Assembly: GCA_902826155.1 (NCBI GenBank)
Contig: CADEDU010000070.1
Coordinates: forward strand, 1-34,364
Source: an uncultured beta proteobacterium
Lineage (GTDB): Bacteria; Pseudomonadota; Gammaproteobacteria; Burkholderiales; SG8-39
Length of the DNA: 34,364 nucleotides
Direction of reading: 5' to 3'
Numbering within the stretch: the first letter of the stretch is position 1; each line of letters begins with the position of its first letter. Below, in pieces: positions 8,063 through 15,163 of this stretch. The position numbers and the translations under genes were made by a program. The notes under the pieces were generated by a model. The model made no database searches, was not told the DNA's origin, and saw only the letters and a list, made by a program, of their open reading frames with translations.

Positions 8063-8923
8063 CTATGCGAAGCGAGCCGCGAGTGCCAACAGAAGGACCG
8101 CGGTCACGGCCGCGACGATACCCGCGACCTTCCTCCGAGTCAGCGCCTCTTTCAGAAACGCGATGCCGACGAGGGCCGATACGACAAAAGAGAGTTGTCC
8201 GATCGGGACAACGATACTTGCCTCTCCCTTAACCATGCTCACCACCAGTATCCCGAACCCGAGTGCCTGGATGAGTCCGAATACGACGCCGTGCGCCAGA
8301 GCGGCGCCACTCGCCTTGATGCCATGATCGATGTAATACGCGGTTCCGATCGAAATTAGCGATAGAACAAACGACTGCGCCACCACAACACTCGCTGGGG
8401 TTGCACCGTGTACAAGGCCGAGCTTGAAGAAGAGAAAAGGCACGCCCCCGACGAGTGCAGCTACGAGGATCCGGGTCATCGCCTCGCGCGAGATCTCAGC
8501 CGAACGCGTACGTTGGCTTGCCAGCAAGAGCCAGACAGCTAGCACAGCCGCGGCGAGACCAGCCAATTTCAGCCCACTAAGCGGTTCATTCAGGAAGACG
8601 ATCGCCAGTACCGCTGTAACGACGAAGAAGAGCCGAAAAACCGGAACTGCGATGCTTACCGCCCCGCTTTGGAGAACTTTCGAGAAGTTGTAGAAGGCGA
8701 AGTAGCCAAACGCTGCGGCCGCCGCACCCCAAAGCGCCGCGGGGTGAGGAACGAGGCTGCCGGAGGTCGCTCCCCAGACCGTGAAGACGAGCCACATCGG
8801 GATGGTGCTCGTGAGCATGATCTGATGCGGTGCGATGCCTCTCGATGCCGCGCGCTTGAATATCAAGTCGTTCACACCAAAGGCGATCATCGCGATGATC
8901 GCGAACCCGATGGTGTCGAGCAT
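8063..8923 (-). CDS. EamA/DMT family transporter
   Basis: This 286-residue inner-membrane protein has about ten transmembrane segments in two repeats, as in the drug/metabolite transporter superfamily. Characteristic features are the A-F-G-V-N-D-L-I-F-K-R start and, at the end of each half, a conserved helix-Glu element (F-L-N-E-P-L-S-G near 110; F-L-K-E-A-L-T-R-R-K-V-A-G near 260). ATG at 8921-8923 has a strong AGGAGAGG ribosome site. Codon use contains more A/T-ending codons than the flanking genes, which suggests a different history. It lies upstream of the monooxygenase relic and LysE gene on the same strand. The substrate is unknown. Confidence 0.85.
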   Translation of the reverse strand: MLDTIGFAIIAMIAFGVNDLIFKRAASRGIAPHQIMLTSTIPMWLVFTVWGATSGSLVPHPAALWGAAAAAFGYFAFYNFSKVLQSGAVSIAVPVFRLFFVVTAVLAIVFLNEPLSGLKLAGLAAAVLAVWLLLASQRTRSAEISREAMTRILVAALVGGVPFLFFKLGLVHGATPASVVVAQSFVLSLISIGTAYYIDHGIKASGAALAHGVVFGLIQALGFGILVVSMVKGEASIVVPIGQLSFVVSALVGIAFLKEALTRRKVAGIVAAVTAVLLLALAARFA

Positions 8924-9055
8924 TGCCTCTCCTCTTGGCCCGCCGCATGAGGGCTAGATGGCCCGGCTCGGCGCGTTCTGCTCGCGAGAGGATACGGGCA
9001 ATCGCCTTACAGGTCACATCGCCATTGACGGCACGGTCGCACCTCACCCCACCTC

Positions 9056-9295
9056 CAGCGTTGCGCCGGGGCGGTGCCCGCACGCGCGAGCGTGTGGCGA
9101 TGCCGAGGTTATGGCAGTTCGAGTGGGGCTTTAGGCCGCGAACTGTTTGAGGGTCTCGCGCCACTTCTACTCGTTCTTCTGCGCGCGAGGCCCGAGTTTT
9201 CGCGGGCCTACTCGAACTGACAGAACCGAGGGTAGTCGCGCACAGCGACCATCGTCTTCGCTCGCGCCGGTGGGCACCGCCCCGGCGCGACGCCA
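9056..9295. repeat. Nested inverted-repeat element, MITE-like
   Basis: The 392 bp between EamA and trxC hold no gene but a nested set of inverted repeats. The outer arms share a perfect 17-bp core (9063-9079 against 9272-9288) and remain imperfectly complementary over roughly 35 bp. Inside are CAGTTCGAGT (9115-9124) against ACTCGAACTG (9208-9217), CTCGCGC (9155-9161) against GCGCGAG (9181-9187), and AGGCCCG (9186-9192) against CGGGCCT (9201-9207). The size and the long terminal arms suggest a miniature inverted-repeat element. A folded RNA or a complex terminator behind trxC is the alternative. No target-site duplication was established. Confidence 0.5.
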
Positions 9296-9315
9296 GCACG
9301 GTCCACCCAAAGGCA

Positions 9316-9750
9316 CTACCCCACGCCCTGCACCCACCGCACCAGCGACGCAGCGTTCATCGCACCCGATTGTCGCGCGATCTCCTTGCCGCCTTTGAAC
9401 AGGACGATGGTCGGGATGCTGCGGATGCCTAGTTGGGAGGCGATCGCCTGCTCCTCGTCGGTGTTGAGCTTGGCCAAGCGCGCATTGGGCTCGAGCATCT
9501 GCGCGGCCTGCTCGAACTGCGGGGCCATCATGCGACACGGCCCGCACCACGGTGCCCAGAAATCCACCACCACCGGCAGATCGGTCTGATTGATCATCGC
9601 CGCGAACTTCTCGCCGTTCAGTTCAGCGGGATGGCCAGTGAACAGCGGCTGCTTGCACTTGCCGCAACTCGGCTGCTCGGTGAGACGTTCGCGCGGAAGC
9701 CGATTGGTGGTGCCGCAGTGCGGGCAGTTGACGTGAACGGAGTCGGACAT
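9316..9750 (-). CDS. trxC: Thioredoxin 2 (zinc-domain thioredoxin)
   Basis: This is a 144-residue cytosolic dithiol reductase. The N-terminal zinc ribbon has Cys9, Cys12, Cys29 and Cys32 in C-P-H-C and C-G-K-C. The thioredoxin domain carries W-C-G-P-C with Cys69 and Cys72, and the cis-proline loop I-P-T-I. This layout is that of TrxC rather than TrxA. ATG at 9748-9750 is chosen because it places the zinc motif at the usual distance from the N-terminus; a longer in-frame extension is Pro/Ser-rich and unlike the family. No strong ribosome site is seen. Reduced TrxC keeps the ribonucleotide reductase and peroxide-defence proteins active; in some bacteria it is OxyR-controlled, but no OxyR site was recognised. 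Confidence 0.92.
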   Translation of the reverse strand: MSDSVHVNCPHCGTTNRLPRERLTEQPSCGKCKQPLFTGHPAELNGEKFAAMINQTDLPVVVDFWAPWCGPCRMMAPQFEQAAQMLEPNARLAKLNTDEEQAIASQLGIRSIPTIVLFKGGKEIARQSGAMNAASLVRWVQGVG

Positions 9751-9807
9751 GATCGGCTGCGGTATCGGGGTTTGGAAAGCTTGCGGGTTTGTAGGGCCGG
9801 GAAGGCT

Positions 9808-9862
9808 CGGCGGACTTGGGAAGGCTTCAACGAGGGAGGCCTTCAACGACTTGAGTCCGCCG
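9808..9862. repeat. Inverted repeat upstream of trxC
   Basis: CGGCGGACT at 9808-9816 and AGTCCGCCG at 9854-9862 form a perfect 9-bp inverted repeat. The spacer contains a near-duplicate pair AAGGCTTCAACGA / AGGCCTTCAACGA. It lies 58 bp before the trxC start and might be an operator or leader structure. No promoter hexamers could be chosen with confidence. Confidence 0.35.
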
Positions 9863-9909
9863 GGCGAAGTGGAAATCGTGGCGCTGCCAGGGCGTTTCAA
9901 GAGGCTGAT

Positions 9910-9950
9910 TTGATCCAGCGCAAGATCGCCCGGCCGTGAACGGCTATCTT
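9910..9950 (+). promoter_or_regulatory. Orphan FNR-type promoter
   Basis: TTGAT-CCAG-CGCAA at 9910-9923 is identical over all 14 bases to the box before the usp gene at 16882. TATCTT at 9945-9950 lies 31 bp downstream centre to centre, giving a start near 9957 on the plus strand. No recognisable protein gene follows on that strand. On the minus strand no -10 occurs at the matching distance, so trxC is a less likely target. Confidence 0.55.
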
Positions 9951-9955
9951 ACTCA

Positions 9956-10072
9956 TGCGGGACTCTTCTCTCCTCCTCCTGCATTCGGCCGGACCCAATC
10001 AGCGAAAGCGACGGTGGATCCGGCCTTCTCATTTGCAGACTCGCCGCGCCAAGTCTGCACTGCTCTGAGTGC
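9956..10072 (+). ncRNA. Candidate low-oxygen small RNA
   Basis: This is the predicted transcript of the orphan FNR-type promoter. It could fold into successive stems: GGCCGGA (9987-9993) with TCCGGCC (10019-10025), then GCAGACT (10035-10041) with AGTCTGC (10052-10058), or alternatively GCACT (10057-10061) with AGTGC (10068-10072). There is no clear U-tract, so the 3' end is unknown and the RNA may run on antisense to the GTPase gene ending at 10110. A 37-codon frame starting at ATG 9955 is also present but resembles no family I know. The RNA is an inference from promoter position and fold only. Confidence 0.25.
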
Positions 10073-10109
10073 GGCGGTCATGGCCCATGCTCCTGAGGCG
10101 CCCGCCAGC

Positions 10110-11462
10110 TCACGGGTGCGCCCGCACCCGCTCCAGCGTCAGCACGGCCGACTCCAGCACACCCTTGTCGACCTCGACGAACTCGTAGCGCGCCCGCACG
10201 ATCGGTTTGTTCACCATCACCAGCGCGGCCAGATCGATCGGTGTGGCGGCCAGCACGCAATCGGCCTCGGTGCGATTGATCGTCTCGCACAGCGCCTCGA
10301 CCTGCAGATGCGAGTAGCCCATCGCCGGCAGAACGGGGCCGAGGTGCGGATACTGCTTGTAGAGCGCGGCGATTTCCGGCACCGCGAACGGGCGCGGATC
10401 GACGATCTCCTTCGCGCCGAGTGCGCGCGCCGCGATGAAGCCGGCACCGTAAGCCATGCCGCCGTGCGTCGTGGTGGGGCCGTCTTCGATCACCAGCACG
10501 CGCTTGCCGCGAATCGCCGCCGGGTCGTCCACCGTCACCGGCGAGGCGCCGCGCACGATGCGCGCCTTGCTGTTGAGGGCGAGCGCCGAGGCCCGCGCCT
10601 GCTCGACATCGTTCAACGATGCCGAATCGGTCTTGGCGATCACGATGATGTCGGCCATGCGCGCCACCGCCTCGCCCGGATGATGCGTGGTCTCGTGGCC
10701 GCCACGCAGCGGATCGAACAAGGCGATGTGCAGGTCGGGCCGCACGAACGGAAAGTCGTTGTTGCCGCCGTCCCAGAGGATCACGTCGGCTTCCGCGCTC
10801 GCCTGCTCGACGATACGCGCGTAGTCGATGCCGGCGTACACCACGTTGCCCATCGCCAGATGCGGCTCGTACTCCTCGCGCTCCTCGATCGTGCAGCCTT
10901 GCGCGCTCAGATCGGCGCTGGTGGCGAAGCGTTGCACCGCTTCGGTGGCAAGATCACCGTACGGCATGGGATGACGGATCACCGCGACTCGCTTGCCATG
11001 CTCGCGCAGCATGCGGGCAATCCAGCGTGCGGTCTGCGACTTGCCGCAGCCGGTACGCACCGCCGACACCGCGATCACCGGCACGTGCGCGTGGAGCATC
11101 GTGCGCGTCGGCCCGAGCAGCGTGAAGTCCGCACCGAGCGCGAGTGCGCGGGACGCGCAATGCATCACGTGCTCGTGCGTGACGTCGCTGTAGGCGAACA
11201 CCACTTCGTCGATGCGCCGATCGCGCGCCAGCGCTTCCAGCTCCGACTCGGCCACGATCGGGATGCCTTCCGGATAGCGCGCACCGGAGAGGCTCACCGG
11301 ATAGCGTCGATTGGCGATACCCGGAATCTGCGCCGCGGTGAACGCCAGCACCTCCACGGACGCATCGTCGCGATACACCACGTTGAAGTTGTGAAAGTCG
11401 CGCCCTGCCGCGCCCATGATCACTATGCGGCGGCGCGAAGTCTCCTTGGGGGATCTCTGCAT
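10110..11462 (-). CDS. COG2403 GTPase, cyclic 2,3-diphosphoglycerate synthetase family
   Basis: This is a 450-residue cytosolic P-loop protein. It opens with R-I-V-I-M-G-A-A-G-R-D-F-H-N-F-N, the hallmark of the COG2403 family, and carries a Walker A-like R-T-G-C-G-K-S with Lys141. D-V-I-L-W-D-G-G-N-N-D is a Walker B-like strand, and T-K-T-D-like A-K-T-D-S-A may be a guanine-recognition loop. The archaeal relative makes cyclic 2,3-diphosphoglycerate from 2,3-diphosphoglycerate with ATP; the bacterial members are not biochemically settled as far as I know. The start ATG 11460-11462 has a weak TGAGA site. The FNR-type promoter at 11545-11585 would give a 76-nt leader. It is divergent from PEP synthase, which acts on neighbouring C3 glycolytic intermediates. 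Confidence 0.78.
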   Translation of the reverse strand: MQRSPKETSRRRIVIMGAAGRDFHNFNVVYRDDASVEVLAFTAAQIPGIANRRYPVSLSGARYPEGIPIVAESELEALARDRRIDEVVFAYSDVTHEHVMHCASRALALGADFTLLGPTRTMLHAHVPVIAVSAVRTGCGKSQTARWIARMLREHGKRVAVIRHPMPYGDLATEAVQRFATSADLSAQGCTIEEREEYEPHLAMGNVVYAGIDYARIVEQASAEADVILWDGGNNDFPFVRPDLHIALFDPLRGGHETTHHPGEAVARMADIIVIAKTDSASLNDVEQARASALALNSKARIVRGASPVTVDDPAAIRGKRVLVIEDGPTTTHGGMAYGAGFIAARALGAKEIVDPRPFAVPEIAALYKQYPHLGPVLPAMGYSHLQVEALCETINRTEADCVLAATPIDLAALVMVNKPIVRARYEFVEVDKGVLESAVLTLERVRAHP

Positions 11463-11544
11463 GGCGTGTCTCAATGGATTTTTGGCCCCGCTTGTTCGGC
11501 GCGCGGCCCGCTCGCCGGACCGAGCCAATCGGCGCCCTCGACTA

Positions 11545-11612
11545 AGCCTAGGCGGCACACCGCGCCGTGCGTTGACAGTAGTCAAACGCCTGTCCCAAGC
11601 GCTTGTCAGACT
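11545..11612. promoter_or_regulatory. Divergent FNR-type promoter region
   Basis: TTGAC-AGTA-GTCAA at 11572-11585 is a perfect dyad. On the minus strand TAGGCT (11545-11550) lies 31 bp from the dyad centre and would serve the GTPase gene. On the plus strand CAGACT (11607-11612) lies at the same 31-bp distance and could serve ppsA. Because the dyad is symmetric, one bound regulator may activate either side. The minus-strand hexamer is the better match. Confidence 0.6.
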
Positions 11613-11728
11613 GGCGCCCGGTTGTCGTTGGCGATCCGCGCCGGTCGCGATCCTTTCTGGACGCGATTCTCTATTCGCCTCCGATCCTGACTGCTGTCCA
11701 GGTCGCCCGTCCACGGGAGCGTCCATCG

Positions 11729-14161
11729 ATGTCCGATACGCGCAACACCACGCAATTCATTCGACCATTTAGCGCGCTCGGCCTGGCCGATGTAGCCCTG
11801 GTCGGCGGCAAGAACGCTTCGCTCGGCGAGATGGTGGGCGCGCTGCAGTCGGCGGGCGTGCGCGTGCCAAACGGTTTCGCCGTCACCGCGCAGGCCTATC
11901 GCCACGTACTCGATCAGGCGAATGCGTGGGCACCGCTGCGTGCAGCGCTGCAGGGTCTGAACGCCGATGACGTCGCCGATCTGGCCCGCCGCGCCGAGCA
12001 GGCGCGCCGCATCGTGTACGAAGCGCCGTTGCCTGCAGCGCTGGTCGAGGAAATCCGCGCGGGCTATCGGCAACTGCAACAGCAGTACGGCCAAGGCGTC
12101 ACGCTCGCGGTGCGCAGTTCTGCGACGGCGGAAGATCTGCCCACCGCCAGCTTCGCCGGCCAGCACGAGAGCTATCTCAACGTGTCGGGTGAGGCAGCAC
12201 TGCTCGACGCGGTGAAGCGCTGCTTTGCCAGTCTGTTTACCGATCGCGCGATCCGCTACCGCATCGATCACGGCTTCGATCACTTCAAGGTGTTCCAGTC
12301 AGTGGGCGTGATGAAGATGGTGCGTGCCGACACTGCATCGAGCGGCGTGATCTTCACGCTCGATACCGAGAGCGGCTTTCGCGACGTGGTGCTGGTGACC
12401 GGCAGCTACGGCCTCGGCGAAAACATCGTGCAGGGCACGGTGCAGCCCGACGAGTTCTACGTGTTCAAGCCCACAACCACGAAAGGCGCGCGAGCGGTGT
12501 TGCGCCGCTCACTCGGCTCGAAGGAACAGAAACTCGTGCTCGACGGCGCCGGCACTCGCAACGTTGCAACCACCGAGGCCGAGCGCGCGCGCTTCTGCTT
12601 GACCGACGACGAGGTGGTCACCCTGGCGCAGTTGGCGATGCACATCGAGGCGCACTACTCGCAGCAAGCAGGCAGCCCGCGGCCGATCGATGCCGAGTGG
12701 GCCAAAGACGGCGAAGATGGCCAGCTCTACATCGTGCAGGCGCGTCCGGAGACGGTCGCCTCGCAACGGCCGGTGGGCCAGGTCGAAGTGTTTCGACTCA
12801 AGTCGCGGCCAACGGCACTTATCACCGGTCAGGCGATCGGGCAGCGCGTCGCATCAGGTGTGGCGCGCGTCGTGCGTAACACCGCCGAACTGCAGAGCTT
12901 TCGCGCCGGCGAGATCCTGGTCGCCGATACCACCAGCCCCGACTGGGGCACGGTGATGCAGGCGTCGCAGGCGATCGTCACCAATCGCGGCGGACGCACC
13001 TGCCACGCCGCGATCCTCGCGCGCGAGTTGGGCGTGCCGGCGGTAGTCGGCACCGAGCGCGCAACGGAGACGATCCAGACCGGCGAGACGATCACCGTGT
13101 CGTGCGCCGAGGGCGACGTGGGCGCGGTCTATCGCGGTGCCGTGCCGTTCGAAATGACCAAGCTCGACATCACCCGGATCGAGCGCCCGCGCACCAAGGT
13201 CATGCTCAACATCGGCAATCCGGGGGTGGCGTTCCGCTCGAGCTTCCTGCCCAACGACGGCGTGGGGCTGGCGCGCATGGAGTTCATCGTCAACGAGTGG
13301 ATCAAGGTGCATCCGCTGGCGCTGATTCACCCCGAGAAGGTCGACGACGCCGAGGCGCGCCGCTACATCGCGCGCCTGACCGTCAACTATCCCAACGGTG
13401 CCGACTTCTTCGTCGAACGGCTCTCGGAAGGGATCGGCACGATCGCCGCCGCCTTCTATCCGAAGCCGGTGATCGTGCGGCTGTCGGATTTCAAGACCAA
13501 CGAATACGCGCACCTGGTCGGCGGCACGGCGTTCGAGCCGCGCGAGGAAAACCCGATGCTCGGCTTTCGCGGTGCGGCGCGCTACGCGCATCCGGCCTAC
13601 GTCGAAGGCTTCGAGCTCGAGTGCCGGGCGATCAAGCGCGTGCGCGAGACGATGCGACTGGCCAACGTGATCGTGATGGTGCCGTTCTGCCGCCGGGTCA
13701 ATGAGGCGGTAAAGGTGATCAGGCAGATGGAGAAGTTCGGCCTGCGCCGCGGCGAGCATGGGCTCGAGCTGTACATGATGTGCGAAATCCCGAACAACGT
13801 GATCCTGATCGATCAGTTCGCCGAACACTTCGACGGCTTCTCGATCGGTTCGAACGATCTCACGCAACTTGCGTTGGGCGTCGATCGCGATTCGTCGATC
13901 GTGGCGTTCGACTACGACGAACGCGACGAAGGCGTGCTCGCGCTGGTACGCATGGCCATCGAAGGCGCGCACCGGCATCAGCTGCACATCGGCATCTGTG
14001 GCCAGGCGCCCTCCGACTACGCCGACTTCGCCGAGTTCCTGGTGCGGTTGGGCATCGATTCGATGAGCCTCAACCCCGACGTTGTCGTGTCGGTGATGGA
14101 GCGCGTCGCGGCGCTGGAGCGTACGCTCGGCTCCAAACGCCTCGCGCCGATGCTCGCGTGA
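11729..14161 (+). CDS. ppsA: Phosphoenolpyruvate synthase
   Basis: This 810-residue enzyme converts pyruvate, ATP and water to PEP, AMP and phosphate (EC 2.7.9.2), the entry step of gluconeogenesis. The N-terminal ATP-grasp domain begins V-G-G-K-N-A-S-L-G-E-M and contains R-S-S-A-T-A-E-D. The swivelling phosphohistidine domain has T-N-R-G-G-R-T-C-H with His426. The C-terminal barrel has G-S-N-D-L-T-Q-L and G-I-C-G-Q with Cys757, matching E. coli His421 and Cys751. Length is typical. ATG 11729 has GGGAGC upstream. The next two genes follow closely on the same strand. Under low oxygen the enzyme could also run toward pyruvate and ATP, but that is inference. Confidence 0.95.
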   Translation: MSDTRNTTQFIRPFSALGLADVALVGGKNASLGEMVGALQSAGVRVPNGFAVTAQAYRHVLDQANAWAPLRAALQGLNADDVADLARRAEQARRIVYEAPLPAALVEEIRAGYRQLQQQYGQGVTLAVRSSATAEDLPTASFAGQHESYLNVSGEAALLDAVKRCFASLFTDRAIRYRIDHGFDHFKVFQSVGVMKMVRADTASSGVIFTLDTESGFRDVVLVTGSYGLGENIVQGTVQPDEFYVFKPTTTKGARAVLRRSLGSKEQKLVLDGAGTRNVATTEAERARFCLTDDEVVTLAQLAMHIEAHYSQQAGSPRPIDAEWAKDGEDGQLYIVQARPETVASQRPVGQVEVFRLKSRPTALITGQAIGQRVASGVARVVRNTAELQSFRAGEILVADTTSPDWGTVMQASQAIVTNRGGRTCHAAILARELGVPAVVGTERATETIQTGETITVSCAEGDVGAVYRGAVPFEMTKLDITRIERPRTKVMLNIGNPGVAFRSSFLPNDGVGLARMEFIVNEWIKVHPLALIHPEKVDDAEARRYIARLTVNYPNGADFFVERLSEGIGTIAAAFYPKPVIVRLSDFKTNEYAHLVGGTAFEPREENPMLGFRGAARYAHPAYVEGFELECRAIKRVRETMRLANVIVMVPFCRRVNEAVKVIRQMEKFGLRRGEHGLELYMMCEIPNNVILIDQFAEHFDGFSIGSNDLTQLALGVDRDSSIVAFDYDERDEGVLALVRMAIEGAHRHQLHIGICGQAPSDYADFAEFLVRLGIDSMSLNPDVVVSVMERVAALERTLGSKRLAPMLA

Positions 14162-14172
14162 CGGTGAGCAAG

Positions 14173-15141
14173 ATGAGCCTGGCCACCAAGCCGAATACTG
14201 CCACCGCAACGCAGCCCGCGGAGCAATCCGAGAGCGATGCACCTACGGGAGCTACTGCTGCCGACCGTGAAGCCGCGAACCGTGACACTGCCGACGAAAA
14301 CGCGCGCATCGCCGAGCGGCTGCGCGAAATGTCGAGTCTGCTCGAAGCACAGGGTGCCAATCCGTTTCGCGCCGGTGCGTATCGCAAGGCGGCCGCAACG
14401 ATCGAGGGACTCGGCGAGAGCGTGCGCGCCATCTTCGATCGCGGCGGCCCGGAAGGTCTCGACGCATTGCCCGGCGTCGGTCGCGGCATCCGCAGCGCGA
14501 TCGCGGAAATGCTCATCACCGGCCGCTGGAGTCAGCTCGACCGCCTGCGCGGATCAGTCGCACCTGAAGCGCTCCTGCAAAGCGTGCCGGGCATCGGACC
14601 GGAGCTGGCCAAGCGCATCCACAACACGCTGGGCATCGACAGCCTCGAAGCGCTGGAAGCCGCCGCGCACGATGGCCGACTCGATGCCATGACGGGCATT
14701 GGCCAGCGACGCATCGCCGCGCTGCGCGCCAGCCTGCAACGCATGCTCGGGCGGCCGCGGCGCATCGAGCCCGCGTCACCGCACCGGCATCACCCGCCGG
14801 TGGCAATGCTGCTGGATATCGATCGCGAATACCGGGAACGCGCGAGCAACGGGCAGCTACCGACGATCGCGCCCAAGCGATTCAATCCGCAAGGCACTGC
14901 GTGGCTGCCCGTGCTGCATACCGAGCGTGAAGGCTGGCATTGCACGGCGTTGTACTCGAACACGCCGCGCGCTCACGAGCTGGGCCGCGCGCACGACTGG
15001 GTGGTCATCTACTGCTACGACGACGATCACACCGAGGACCAGCACACGGTCGTGACCGAATCGCGCGGCAGCCTCGCCGGACGACGCGTGGTCCGCGGAA
15101 GCGAAGCCGCGTGTCGCAGCCACTATGGGCACGCGTCGTGA
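14173..15141 (+). CDS. Helix-hairpin-helix DNA-binding protein, PolX N-domain-like
   Basis: This 322-residue protein has a polar N-terminal tail (about 1-45). It is followed by a region like the 8-kDa domain of family X DNA polymerases (N-A-R-I-A-E-R-L-R-E-M-S-S-L-L-E-A-Q-G) and three helix-hairpin-helix elements: L-P-G-V-G-R-G-I, V-P-G-I-G-P-E-L-A and T-G-I-G-Q-R-R-I. The polymerase nucleotidyltransferase and PHP domains of PolX are absent. Instead the C-terminal ~115 residues form an unrecognised domain ending in H-D-W-V-V-I-Y-C-Y-D-D-D-H. ATG 14173 is used; GTG 14164 is an in-frame alternative only 2 bp after the ppsA stop. It probably binds DNA non-specifically. Its link to ppsA and the downstream kinase is positional only. 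Confidence 0.72.
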   Translation: MSLATKPNTATATQPAEQSESDAPTGATAADREAANRDTADENARIAERLREMSSLLEAQGANPFRAGAYRKAAATIEGLGESVRAIFDRGGPEGLDALPGVGRGIRSAIAEMLITGRWSQLDRLRGSVAPEALLQSVPGIGPELAKRIHNTLGIDSLEALEAAAHDGRLDAMTGIGQRRIAALRASLQRMLGRPRRIEPASPHRHHPPVAMLLDIDREYRERASNGQLPTIAPKRFNPQGTAWLPVLHTEREGWHCTALYSNTPRAHELGRAHDWVVIYCYDDDHTEDQHTVVTESRGSLAGRRVVRGSEAACRSHYGHAS

Positions 15142-15163
15142 ACGCAGCGGTGAACCTGCCCGC

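Noticed and set aside
8586..9299. 237-codon minus-strand frame through the intergenic repeat element
   Set aside because: It overlaps the start of the EamA gene, consists of Arg-rich low-complexity sequence, and its DNA is explained by inverted repeats.
9936..11690. 584-codon plus-strand frame opposite the COG2403 GTPase
   Set aside because: It is Arg/His-rich with no domain and mirrors the codon bias of a well-supported minus-strand gene, so it is a high-GC shadow frame.
12854..14242. 462-codon minus-strand frame within ppsA
   Set aside because: It is antisense to the conserved swivelling and barrel domains of PEP synthase and has no recognisable motif.
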